Shown one piece after another: positions 46,200 through 55,939 of a stretch of DNA of 64,000 nucleotides. Each line of letters opens with the position of its first letter. Within the stretch, counting starts at the first letter, position 1. Location: NCBI GenBank assembly GCA_005765155.1, contig VCCP01000004.1, positions 4,216,001 through 4,280,000 of the forward strand. The letters run 5' to 3'. Position numbers and translations under genes: made by a program. A model generated the notes under the pieces. The model had not been told where the DNA came from. It did no database searches and saw nothing but the letters and a program-made list of their open reading frames with translations. The DNA comes from Zelopaecilomyces penicillatus. Lineage: Eukaryota; Ascomycota; Sordariomycetes; Hypocreales; Pseudodiploosporaceae.

Positions 46200-47273
46200 T
46201 CAGGAAGCAGGTGGCGAGATGGCTCGCTGGTCACCCTTGCCAATGGTCTTTTGCCTTTCAGCATATTCCTTGATGATCAGCGCGCACGTAGTATCTGTAC
46301 ACAGCCTCCTTCTCCGCTGCAAGGGAAGCTTTGACGCAAACTCGAGACCACTGGCTCGCTCGACGGCTTCGATGGGGACTTCGAAATCGGTGATGGGCTT
46401 AGAGTTGGGGATCCGGGCATTGGGTAGGACAAAGGCACCGAGAGCGACATTGCCGCCAACCTTGCCATCCTCGGCGAAGATGACTTTGTAAAAGTGCGTG
46501 GGCACGGCGACAGAAGGTGGGCTGCCAATCATCTCGTACTTGACGTACCACTTGTTGTCGGTGGGGTCCTTTCGAGGAAGATATAACGGTCCTGTGACGA
46601 TTCGGACGGATGGATACTTGACGGTCAAGCGGCGGCAAAAGTCCTCGAAATGCGCCCAGTAGTCTCGGTTGAAGCCCTCGCCCACCTGCGGGCACATGTT
46701 TGATAGGTAAAAAGTCTCGTCCATGGACTTCTGCGACCACTTTGCGTCGGCAGCGGGGACCTGGTGGCCACGATCATATCCGCTCCGTTGGTAGTCTTTG
46801 AGTAAGGCACGGAAGGGAGCGGGTACAGAGTCGTCTTCGAGAAATACGCTGTGCTTGCGGTCTCCCCCTCGCTGGGCGAGCGACTGCGGTGTGATGTGTT
46901 CCACGACCCAGTGCGGGTTGCGTGTCCGGCGATCGTAGCTCGAAACGAGGGCAGTCCGAGCCGCTACATCGGCCACGGGGCCGGGGAAGCCATACTCAAA
47001 GAGACCGGCGGGATTGACAGGGCCAACGGCGGCAGGCGAGTTTGATGGTGACGAGGGAGCCACGGCTCCAAAGACCTGTGTGGGCGGTATCGTGGCCAAC
47101 GCAGAGGCTGTAGAGCCGCCAATGGCAGCAGAGGAGGAGAGCGTCGTAGGGGCAACGGCAGCTTGCATTTCGGGCTTCTTGCTTCCTGAGCGGAGTGAGT
47201 ACATGGCTGCTGTGAATGCGGCGCCACCTCCAGCACCGAGGGCAGCAATCATAGCAACCGAGGATTTCGACAT
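46200..47273 (-). CDS. nuc1: Mitochondrial DNA/RNA non-specific endonuclease (Nuc1/EndoG type)
   Basis: A 357-residue intronless protein. The N-terminus MSKSSVAMIAALGAGGGAAF is a short membrane segment that also serves as mitochondrial signal in this family. An Ala/Ser/Pro-rich linker to about residue 85 precedes the beta-beta-alpha-metal nuclease domain. That domain shows YDRRTRNPHWVVEH, the active-site motif YDRGHQVPAADAK (catalytic His170 in DRGH) and the metal-ligand segment FYLSNMCPQVGEGFN (Asn192). DFCRRLTVKYPSVRIVTGP follows. Nuc1 degrades mitochondrial nucleic acid, and in EndoG-type cell death nuclear DNA as well. Yeast and animal members have AP in the sixth and seventh positions of DRGHQAPAAD, here VP, a mild change. 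The linker is longer than in yeast Nuc1 (329 residues). Confidence 0.95.
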   Translation of the reverse strand: MSKSSVAMIAALGAGGGAAFTAAMYSLRSGSKKPEMQAAVAPTTLSSSAAIGGSTASALATIPPTQVFGAVAPSSPSNSPAAVGPVNPAGLFEYGFPGPVADVAARTALVSSYDRRTRNPHWVVEHITPQSLAQRGGDRKHSVFLEDDSVPAPFRALLKDYQRSGYDRGHQVPAADAKWSQKSMDETFYLSNMCPQVGEGFNRDYWAHFEDFCRRLTVKYPSVRIVTGPLYLPRKDPTDNKWYVKYEMIGSPPSVAVPTHFYKVIFAEDGKVGGNVALGAFVLPNARIPNSKPITDFEVPIEAVERASGLEFASKLPLQRRRRLCTDTTCALIIKEYAERQKTIGKGDQRAISPPAS

Positions 47274-48341
47274 ATTGGCGGCGTGGGCGGGCTGCGGCCG
47301 TGCAGCATTTATAGGATGGCGGCGGCGGGACGGTACGATACGATACGACCAGGTAACGAAGAGGGGGGAGGGGGAGGAGGGGAGGGGAATGACAGTGCAG
47401 GACGGAGGTGTGGTCAGGCGAGGACTTGCTGCAGGACGGACGGTGATGGCGTTGCGATGTGACTCGAGGTGGTTGGCTGCTCACGAGGAAAATGCAGCAC
47501 AGCTCACAGCTCCATGTGTTTGGGTGTGCGTGGGTGCAGGTAGCTCTGCTGGACTGGGGTTAGGCTCTCCACTAATAATGCTAATGATGCTGCACTGTGG
47601 GGTTACTAGGTGAGCTTCAATGGTGAGGTGCGCTGTAATTCAGATGCTCTCGCTAATAGATAGTGCCGCCTAACTACCGCGCGCCAATTGATCAATCAAA
47701 CTCGGAGACTCATTCATTACCTATCAAGTTCTTCCTGAGAACATAGTTTCAAACACCCCTTAAATCACCACTTCTGCTTCGCTTCATGATGAGACGGAAC
47801 GCAGACACGTGATGAGGAGCTCATTGCTCAAGTTCGAGCCCTGCTGATGATCAGATCCCGTCTGTCTCTCTGTCCCAAGCAGGCAGTTTTCATCACATGA
47901 ATGTGACGACGAACCAGAGCAAGATAATTAACACCAGGAGATTTACTTTTACCACCCAAGCAACAGACTCAGCTCTGGGGCTTGGTTTTGCAGAAACCAG
48001 TTGCAAGAAAAGCGAGCATAATTATATTCGATTGTTATTTATCAGATCCTAATTCAGAAATCAAGAACTTCGGTCTAAAAGGCTTCGATATATACAAAAG
48101 TTTTCCTAGTAAGAACAGCAAATAGACTGCCTACCGAACTACATTCTATGGCAAAGAAGAAGAAGAAATACAAAAGGGGAAGACATAGCGGATTTTTCAC
48201 TTTTGAAGTACCGATGAGTCAAGAATAGTATTGACAGGAATGCAGAAGTTTTTGTTTCGTTTCTTCCTTGAATTGTAGAACCACCAAGTTGCAAACATAT
48301 ATTCACGCCATGGTTTCTTGTTCTCGTTTAGTTTTCCTTTC
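47274..48341. other. Intergenic, nuc1 promoter and 3' flank of the histidine-box gene
   Basis: About 1.07 kb. GGA/GGGGAGG-rich sequence lies at 47365-47400 upstream of nuc1 and AT-rich sequence at the right. No gene is seen. Confidence 0.5.
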
Positions 48342-49067
48342 TTAAGCAAGAGCAGAACCAAAGATGATGGCTCCCATGAGGCAGGTGATAGCGGTCGTCA
48401 AGGTGAACATGGTAGATTTGGCGCCATCGCTGACTGGGCTCGAGGTAGGAGTTGAGGTTGGGGTGGTGCCGTTGCCGGTGGCTGAGGGCGTTGAGGTGAT
48501 CAGTGTCGAAGTGCTGCTGTGATCATGGTCATGGTCGTGGTCGTGATCACCATGGTCGCCACCTTGAGGAGGGTTGTCCGGCTCTTCCACACCAGGGGGG
48601 CAATGCCAGTGATCACCATGGGGTTCACAGGTAGCTGAGGCCTTGGTTGAAGTCGTGGTAGATGGCACCTGCGTCTGTTGAGTATTGGCCGGTGTGGTGG
48701 TCGCTTGATCATTAGGAGGAGGCGTGGTCGGCTCAGGTACGCCATCAGGGCAGTGCCAGTGATCGCCATGAGGCTCGCAAGACTCTGGCTCAGGAGTAGG
48801 CACTACCTGATCGGTAGTTTTGGCAACAGGGTCACAGTGCCCTTCTCAGATATTAGCTCATGTTCTACCCTCAAAGTCCTGTTGCTATTGATTGTTTGGG
48901 AAGAGAATAGTAAACCCACAGTGATCGCCATGGGGTTGGCAAACCTTGCCCGTAGGAGATGGAGCAAGAGTAAAAGACCCAGTTGGCTCCTCGTGGTCTG
49001 CGGGAGACGCTAGGACGCCAGCCATCTGGCTGAGGAGGAAAGCGGAGGCCCAGTTCTTGAGATGCAT
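48342..49067 (-). CDS. GPI-anchor-type secreted protein with three PHGDHWHC boxes (possible metal binder)
   Basis: A 215-residue protein from exons 49067-48920 and 48841-48342, with a 78-nt intron. The splice falls inside the first box, rebuilding the tryptophan of CQPHGDHWHC and so confirming the join. Features in order: a signal peptide (MHLKNWASAFLLSQMAGVLA, residues 1-20); three boxes C-[QE]-PHGDHWHC at 43-52, 71-80 and 121-130; Thr/Pro-rich spacers suited to O-glycosylation; a histidine run GGDHGDHDHDHDHDH at 143-157; and a C-terminal hydrophobic tail after SDGA, typical of a GPI-attachment signal. Clustered His, Asp and Cys suggest binding of zinc or copper at the cell surface. The HGDHxH core recalls bacterial histidine-triad zinc proteins, but this may be convergence. 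It is head-to-head with a ZIP transporter gene. Confidence 0.82.
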
Positions 49068-50991
49068 CTTGGACTAGAACGAATGGCGTTGTCTTGTGGG
49101 CAAGTTAAAAGAATGAATAAAGACAATGTCTCAGTGATGGACAAAAGCACAGGAGATAGAGCTGTCATGGTGTGGGAGACATCTTCGCTCTATATATACA
49201 CCTCTATGGGCCCTGTCAAATTCTTCTTCAAACATGAGCTGTCGTTCTGGGGGTCTAGCACCAAGACCAGAGAAAGATCAGAGTGTAGCTGAGGAACTAT
49301 TGTCAAGACTCGCTGGGATCAGTGAGGGGCCAAAGGAATTCCACGCAAAAAAGCTCGAGTGCCAAGACGGCCATGAGAACCTTGGTAGACTCTTGTACAA
49401 ACACAGTTGTAAGATGGGTGTGGGGGCAGTTTTTCTTATCATAGACAATTTGGGTGTTCTCTATGAGGTGAATGGCATACTTAGAAGGGAATCTTCCATA
49501 ACACCAAAGTTCGATACACAATATGGAACATACACATCTGCTTTGAAGTCAATTTACACTTACGTTGCTACCCAAGCTAAACTAAACAAGACAGGGGACC
49601 GGCATCGCGATGCAAGAGGAAACAGTGCGTTTGATGGGTGACATACCAGTAGGTATGCCCATTCATCCAGCTCTCGGCTTGACTCCAAGTGGTCGAGTCG
49701 CTGGCAGTGTCCAGGCTTATTGGATCACGCCACTGCCAAGGACATGCGCATCGCTTATTGCAAAGATAATCTAGAGACTTACATTTGCTGTTTTCATCGA
49801 GGTGATTCGGGGGATAAGCGTGTCCGAACATGTGGAGGGAACCCTGATGGCCACACCATGCTAGAGGCGGCGCGATATTGCGGGACACTCTGACATTATT
49901 TTGCTAGCGGGGGTCGCCGCCTTTGTTGGCTGGGTTCTATTGCTCGTATATAGATAGGATCAAAGGGCAATGGAAAACTGTAGTTGGATTGTAGATAAGT
50001 TTGGTTTTCTTTCTCAATAGGCCGAGAGGGTTGTTTATTATGGAAACACGAACTGGTGGGCTGTCGGGTGGCTGCAACTTTGCAAGGAACGGGAGACCTA
50101 CAGCATCTGTTTTACCTCTTCTCATCACTCTGGTGCCTTGCAAGGCGTGATTCTAGGTATAATTTGTAAGTATGCATTGACACGGAAGAGCTCTTGGATA
50201 TTCGCACAAGATTCAGTCATGAGGACTCTTCACTGGAAGTGCATGACAAAATTGGTTTGCAGCCCAGAAACTGACTTGGACTACGGAGTAGAGGATGAGA
50301 CATTCAACTGTTGGTTACCTTGGTGGATGTCTCAGGCAGCGTGTGCCTGGAGGAACCAAGTCTGGAGGAGTTCCTGTCGGCTGTAGGAGGGGTTGGTGAG
50401 AGCCTTGAGGGCTATAGTGGGCCTCGTGGGAACCTTGATGGCCAGCTTGAAGAACTGCTGGAAAAGGAAGCAGCGTCAGCCTCTGCCAAGTCATCATCTT
50501 CCATCCTTCGTCGATGCTGTGTTGTGCCGTGTTATGCTGACAAACACTCGGTGAAGCCAAAATCCAACATCTTCTTCACAGCCGGGTGTCGAGTGCGCCA
50601 CCAAAACGCCCATCCATCACAACCTTGCGAGAGACGCTGGCCAAGAGTCGATAATACCTAGTCGATCGCTACACAAACATCCCGACCACCGATCTCCCCC
50701 ACTAGCAACACCCCCCCTGCTCACTGGGCTGCCCTACGTCGAGATTCTTGGTGTGCGTTTTTGCTTTTTTTCGCTCTCAACTTTTGCCTGAAAGCTTCAA
50801 CTTCCCCGGTGTTAATCCTCCTTCGGCTTCAGTCTCAGCGCCACGACGTGGGAACATATAAACCTTGGACAATTGCTCTACATTGAAACCCCGACCTTTT
50901 ATCAATTTTTCTTCTATGTCCGCGCCGCTGTAGGCCAGTTGACCTGTTTGCGTGCGAGTTCCCTCCCGTCCGCGGAGGAGTTTCCGCCACC
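49068..50991. promoter_or_regulatory. Shared upstream region with four ACCTTG sites and a CCTT/AAGG palindrome
   Basis: These 1.92 kb separate the divergent histidine-box gene and ZIP gene. ACCTTG (reverse complement CAAGGT) occurs at 49379, 50317, 50432 and 50862. GCCTTGCAAGGC, a perfect 12-bp palindrome, lies at 50135-50146. Yeast Zap1 sites have the form ACCTTnAAGGT, and CAAGGT is, as I recall it, the core described for the Aspergillus zinc regulator ZafA. About one such hexamer is expected by chance in this length. Frames up to 135 codons here have no recognisable features. Confidence 0.4.
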
Positions 50992-52750
50992 ATGGAGTTG
51001 GTGACGAGGGGTCTCGACAATGACACCCGTGGGTGGATTATGTGCATTGTCAGTGGCATCGGTATGTTTTTTGTATCTCCAAGTTGTGCTGCAACTTTAC
51101 CGTTCGCGAGATAAAACATACTAATATTGGTGGTACCAAAAAGCCTGTGTCTTCGGTGCGGCTATAATATGCGTTGACATCGTCGTGCGCCTGTTTCCAG
51201 GCAAAAGCAACTTTCGCATACAGGACAGTAACATTTTCCTGGCGTGTTCGCTTAGTCTGAGCTTCGGCGTAATGGTATGTACTCCTCGAGTTTATCATTC
51301 ATTTTCCCTTCTAAACGATGACGGAAATGCCTAATTTTGTCTTGTCTAGATGTTTTCGTCGCTATTTAGTATGCTTCCCGAGTCCAAAGGATACCTTAAG
51401 CAGGAGGGCTGGTCCGATCAGTCTGCCGGTCTCGTCATGATGGGCTGCTTCATCGGCGGCTTCATCGGTATTCAAGCAGTTTCGCGAGTGCTCCATCAGT
51501 TCATGCCATCCCACGTCGTCGATTGCGACCATACACACAACGACAATGCCACTCAGGACGGTCATTCCTGTCACCATGGTCGCGGCCATTCTCGGTCAAG
51601 CCGAGCTCGACAACGATTTTCGCATCCGCCTAGTAACAAAATATCAAACACCGCAGCGAACGGATCAAGTCCCTCTGAAGAGACAACACCCCTACTTGTC
51701 ACTGAGCACAACACTGTGTCAATAGTCCCTAAGCGCAATGCCTCGGCCACTGGTGAGGCAAACAATCGGCCAGTCAGCCCACTTTCGAGTAGCCGTGGCC
51801 GAACTACTACTACAACTACTACTACTACTACTACTGGAGATGGCGTGGTCGCTACCATCGATCGACGAATTTCAATGTTTACGGTTCCGAAGCGCGTCAT
51901 GTCCTTTGTCAAGGATACCAAAACCAGCTGTGACGAATGGGGATCATGCTATGGATTCACCGATCCTTGTGGTCAGGAGTGCTTCAAACATTTAAATAGC
52001 CGCGTTTCAATCGTCAATCCCCGCCAACCGACTGTGCTTCGTACCACCACAGGACCTTTCTACTCTCAGTCTGTTGCCGTATTTCCTGGGACCCACGATC
52101 ATCACCACGATTCTCTCGAGGCTCCTGTCAGCCCCAGGTTCCGAACCAGTCGTGCCACGTCTCGGGATACTCTTGCTCCTCCAGAAGAGGAGACAGATGA
52201 GAGTGACTGTCCTTGTTCACAGATGGATGAAGAGGATGTCGAAGCTCAACATCATCATCATGTACCGACCAACGCATTTCTTTCCATCGGCCTGCAGACA
52301 TCAATTGCCATTGCCTTGCACAAATTCCCCGAAGGCTTTATCACATTTGCTACCAACCATGCCAATCCTGATTTAGGATTCAATGTCTTCATGGCTTTGT
52401 TCGTCCATAATATTACTGAAGGTTTCGCTATGGCCTTACCCCTCTACATGGCACTTGGCTCACGCTGGCGTGCCATGAGCTGGTCCGCTGTGCTTGGCGG
52501 CTTATCTCAGCCTTTTGGTGCTGCAATCGCTGCGCTTTGGTTCAAGCTGGCACAAAGGACACACATGGCTCCAGATGCAGTAGCTTATGCGTGTCTATTT
52601 GCCCTCACCTCGGGTATCATGGTTAGTGTAGCTCTCCAGCTTTTTGTGGAGAGTTTGAGCCTCAATCATAATCGAAACCTCTGCATCTTCTTTGGGTTTT
52701 TGGGCATGGCGTTGATGGGTCTGAGTAATGCTTTATTCGCCGGACACTGA
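50992..52750 (+). CDS. ZIP zinc transporter, Zrt3-like
   Basis: A 533-residue membrane protein from exons 50992-51061, 51144-51274 and 51350-52750. The first two exons give an N-terminal membrane segment (WIMCIVSGIACVFGAAIICV) and SCSL-like SLSLSFGVMMFSSLFSML. The long middle loop (about residues 120-370) is histidine- and serine-rich (CDHTHND, GHSCHHGRGH, THDHHHDS, EAQHHHHVP) and carries a run of Thr coded by ACT repeats. The C-terminal half has the ZIP core: TSIAIALHKFPEGFITF (HKxPEG) and FVHNITEGFAMALPL (HNxxEG), the metal-binding helices IV and V. The architecture matches fungal Zrt3, which in yeast exports zinc from the vacuole to the cytosol and is induced by zinc lack. Plasma-membrane location cannot be excluded. 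Confidence 0.9.
51803..51834 (+). repeat. (ACT)n trinucleotide repeat coding poly-Thr
   Basis: Nearly perfect ACT repeat (one ACA) inside the cytosolic or lumenal loop of the Zrt3-like transporter. Length change would alter the loop without frameshift. Confidence 0.85.
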
Positions 52751-53215
52751 ATTAAAAAAAAAAAATAGGATGATGTCTTACGGACTCAGGTTGAACGATG
52801 CAGAGTATCTGTACGTCAATGGAAAAATTGACCTTTTGTTTATGATGAATGCTGTTTTTCTTAACAATAACCTAGACCATTGGTGTGGCGTTTCTTCTTT
52901 TGAAGTGGGTTTATAATATTGGATAGGATGGGCGCCAACTTTTGTTATTATCACAAGCATTGATATGGGCGACTGTCATGAGGGTTATTACTATAGGGGT
53001 GGGTATATCCCATTTGTGCAATCTCCAGATTGGCATCAATAATACATGTTTATTGTTGATTATAAAAACGCTCCACAAATGTCTAATTTATTCTTTTTCC
53101 CTTCCCAAGTTCATTATTCGTTATAATCGTGTGAGTTGCCACGTACAGCTCATAAGTTAATTCCCAAAACTAAAGTTTGACATCCAAAAAAGAGAGAGAG
53201 AGGGCAGTATATACT
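52751..53215. other. Convergent spacer, ZIP gene / TFIIIA
   Basis: A 465-bp AT-rich spacer with an A run at 52754-52765 and a GA run at 53191-53202. No gene is seen. Confidence 0.5.
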
Positions 53216-54828
53216 CTAAAATCCTGCCAACGCAGGGTCAATGTTAGTATCCATATCTGACTCATCCCGTGTCAACAGCATGATGTTGGTCTCATCCTCG
53301 AGCCATTCATCGTGAGGAGGGCTATACTCCATCTGCGCAGCAAATATCTCCTCCTGCGGCATATCATCTGGCCAAGCTGAGCTGGTCGCGCTGTCATCCT
53401 GTCTGAATGTCGGCTGCTGCTGCTGCTGCTCCGCATCGCAGAGGAACGACGACGATTCCAAAGCAACAGAGGTGGCAGCAGGTACTCCTGGTATCAGGTC
53501 ATGGCCCTTGCTAAGATGGATATTCAGATCGTGGTGGCGGATGAAATGCTCGTCGCAGTGAGGACAGGCAATAGTCTGTTTAGCCTCGTTGGTTACACCG
53601 GAGATGTCGTTGAGCAGATCCATGGGGTCTTTGGGCTTTTTGTCTATGGGTTGGGAATGTTTGCCCCGCTGGTGCCGGAGGTGGATATATCGGATGTGAT
53701 CTATAAGTCTGGCTTTCGTGCTGAACTTGTCGCCACAACCTTGCGTGTTTGACCAATCGTCGAGATCTTTTCCCGTTAGATCCTCTTCGCCGCAGATGAA
53801 TCGGAAACTCCCGTGTACAGTACGAATGTGGACTTTGAGGTTGGACTGTTTGGTGAATTTCTTAACGCAGTCCTTGTGAGGGCATGGTATTGTCTGCCGA
53901 TCTTCAACAGTTTTGCCAGAGTGGTGTATCTCAAAGTGCGTGTTGAATTCCCATCGTGATGTGGTCTCGTAATTGTCGCAGAAACAACATTTTCGAAGTT
54001 GATGTTCCTTCTTCATATGCTCCAGTAGCAACGCACTCGTTGTAAATCCCGTCCGTTGTGTCGGCCCACACTCAACACACCAGTATTTAAGCTCGCCATG
54101 GTCCTTCTCCCGATGCCGATTCAGCGCAGCCTTGGAGTCGAACATTTCCGAACAGCCTTGCTCTGAGCATGGGTACGCACTCAAGCCCTGATGCTCCTTC
54201 CGAACGTGTCGGCTCAGCGTCTCCTTCTTCCTGAAGCTCTGCCCGCAGTCCTGGCAGCGGAACCGGTCGGCGCCTTCATGTACCGCTTGATGCCGCTTCA
54301 ATCTAGTTCCCGTGACGAAGCTCTTGCCGCAGCCCTCGCGGGTGCAGACATGGTTGCGCTCGTGTGTGTGTACGGCCTTGACATGCTGCTTTAGGTGCTT
54401 GTCTTCGATGTAGTCCTTGTCGCAGCCGTCATAGGTGCACTTGAAGGGACGAGAGTTTGTGTGTGAGTTAAGGTGGTCGCGCAACCGAGCCGGACGGTTG
54501 AAGGTCTTGGGACAGCCCGGCCAGGTGCATGCAAGGGTTTTGTAGTCGGATGGGAACTTGGTTCTCGGGGTGGTTGCAGCGGTGATGGGGGTTTCGGCTT
54601 CGATATCCGAGCTTGGGGTATGGTCTGTCATGTAATCTTCATCACCATCATCGAGATCTGCCCAGGCTTTGAGAGTCAGTGCCATTGTCATGAGCATTGG
54701 TGATATCAAGGCATATTGCATGGTGTTGGGGGTTTTGTTGTTAAGATAATTGTGAACATACCATCAACATGAGCCCGCTTGGGCGGCGATGCCCCAAGAG
54801 CCTTGTCCGTGGCCCGGCGTTTCATCAT
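53216..54828 (-). CDS. Transcription factor IIIA (C2H2 zinc-finger)
   Basis: A 502-residue protein from exons 54828-54762 (MMKRRATDKALGASPPKRAH, VD) and 54657-53216, split by a 104-nt intron. TFIIIA binds the internal control region of 5S rRNA genes and recruits TFIIIC and Pol III; it also binds 5S RNA. Nine to ten C2H2-like fingers follow one another, starting CTWPGCPKTFNRPARLRDHL, CTYDGCDKDYIEDKHLKQHV and CTREGCGKSFVTGTRLKRHQ. Later ones include CPHKDCVKKFTKQSNLKVHI and the separated last finger CPHCDEHFIRHHDLNIHLSK. The early CTWPGC..FNR and the spacing of long inserts between later fingers are as in fungal TFIIIA. The tail is acidic with a short poly-Gln. The annotated-looking long frame starts inside the intron (MQYALIS) and would lack the KRRATDKAL N-terminus. 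Confidence 0.9.
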
Positions 54829-55242
54829 GATTCCTTACTTGGCGTTGACAAGAGCATTGTCGTCGTTGTGATCTTATCAGCGGCAGAAATCTGAACATTT
54901 AAGGCGGTGTCTCGGAAAGTTTTTGTGGGTTGGTGACGAGGTATTTCGGTGTGGCTCGGTGAGAAAGCCTCCACCTTTCACTCGCATGTGCGTGTGTAGA
55001 GTTGCCCCACTTATTTGTCATTGCTCAATTGACAGTTCTTGGAGCCCGGAAAAGCTACGGAAAAACATGGCAAACATCCCAGTGGTCACCTAACAATTTT
55101 CAACAAGGCTGAGAGACCCGACACACCACCAGTCTGCTACCACAATCCTGGTATTTGCGATTCTACTCAGTCCGGCTACCGTGTCCGAAAAAAAAATCAT
55201 TGCGGAAACTCATATACAGCATTCTACTAAACTATATCCAAC
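54829..55242. promoter_or_regulatory. Shared divergent promoter, TFIIIA / rpb6
   Basis: These 414 bp lie between the start codons of the 5S gene factor and the polymerase subunit shared by Pol I, II and III. Leaders and both promoters must lie here. I see no known element with confidence. Confidence 0.6.
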
Positions 55243-55939
55243 ATGTCTGACTTTGGCGACGACGCAAGCGTGGGAGGGTAAGCAACTTTGGCACTTCCCA
55301 CGTCCTTTTATTCCCAGCCCTTCTTTTTTCGCAGGACTGACGCGCCTGGCGTATTAGCGATGAGCCTATGTTGGATGATGAGGACGTGACCGAATTCTAT
55401 GACCCAGAAGTCGCGGAGGACGAGGATAATGACAATGACGACCTCGACAACATTGTTGTTTCGGGCGACCCTTCTGCGGCTGCCAACGGTACCAAGGGCG
55501 GCGACAAGTCGATCAAGGACAAGAAGATTCCCGATGACCAGCGCACAACGACGCCATACATGACGAAATACGAGAGGGCGCGTATTCTTGGCACACGTGC
55601 TCTACAGATCAGGTGCGCGCACACATCTGTGCCCTTTACTTGCCCGACTCAAGACTTTTTTTTTTTTTTTGGAAATGCTAATTGATGGTGGTGATGCAGC
55701 ATGAACGCCCCAGTGCTTGTAGATCTTGAAGGCGAGACAGATCCTCTGCAGATTGCGATCAAAGAGCTGCGGGAGAAGAAGATCCCCTTGATTGTGCGGA
55801 GATATCTCCCAGATGGCCAGTATGTGAATTCTCCTCTAGTTCTATACGCCCTCAATCTGTAGCGAGAAAGTGTAGTGCAGCAAAACTAACACCCAATACC
55901 AGCTACGAGGATTGGACCTGCGAAGAACTCCTTCAATAA
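55243..55939 (+). CDS. rpb6: DNA-directed RNA polymerases I, II and III subunit Rpb6 (ABC23)
   Basis: A 148-residue nuclear protein from four exons: 55243-55277, 55358-55612, 55700-55819 and 55903-55939. The assembled protein runs MSDFGDDASVGGDEPMLDD, a long acidic N-terminal tail (EVAEDEDNDNDDLDNIV), then the conserved fold: TTPYMTKYERARILGTRALQ, ISMNAPVLVDLEGETDPLQI, AIKELREKKIPLIVRRYLPD and GHYEDWTCEELLQ at the end. Rpb6 stabilises the clamp of all three nuclear polymerases, and the acidic tail is a phosphorylation target in yeast. All four joins are in phase; the third intron holds a poly-T run (55658-55669 region). No single open frame shows more than half of the protein, so it is easily missed. 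Confidence 0.95.

Noticed and set aside
47014..47613. 199-codon plus-strand frame
   Set aside because: Mostly antisense to the low-complexity linker of nuc1 and its promoter; no features.
49234..49641. 135-codon plus-strand frame between the two zinc-related genes
   Set aside because: No signal peptide, domain or family resemblance; its ATG lies in the leader region of the divergent gene. Kept as intergenic.
53216..54721. Start of TFIIIA at MQYALISPMLMTM
   Set aside because: This ATG lies inside the intron; the spliced upstream exon gives a basic N-terminus in exact phase, so the start at 54828 is preferred.
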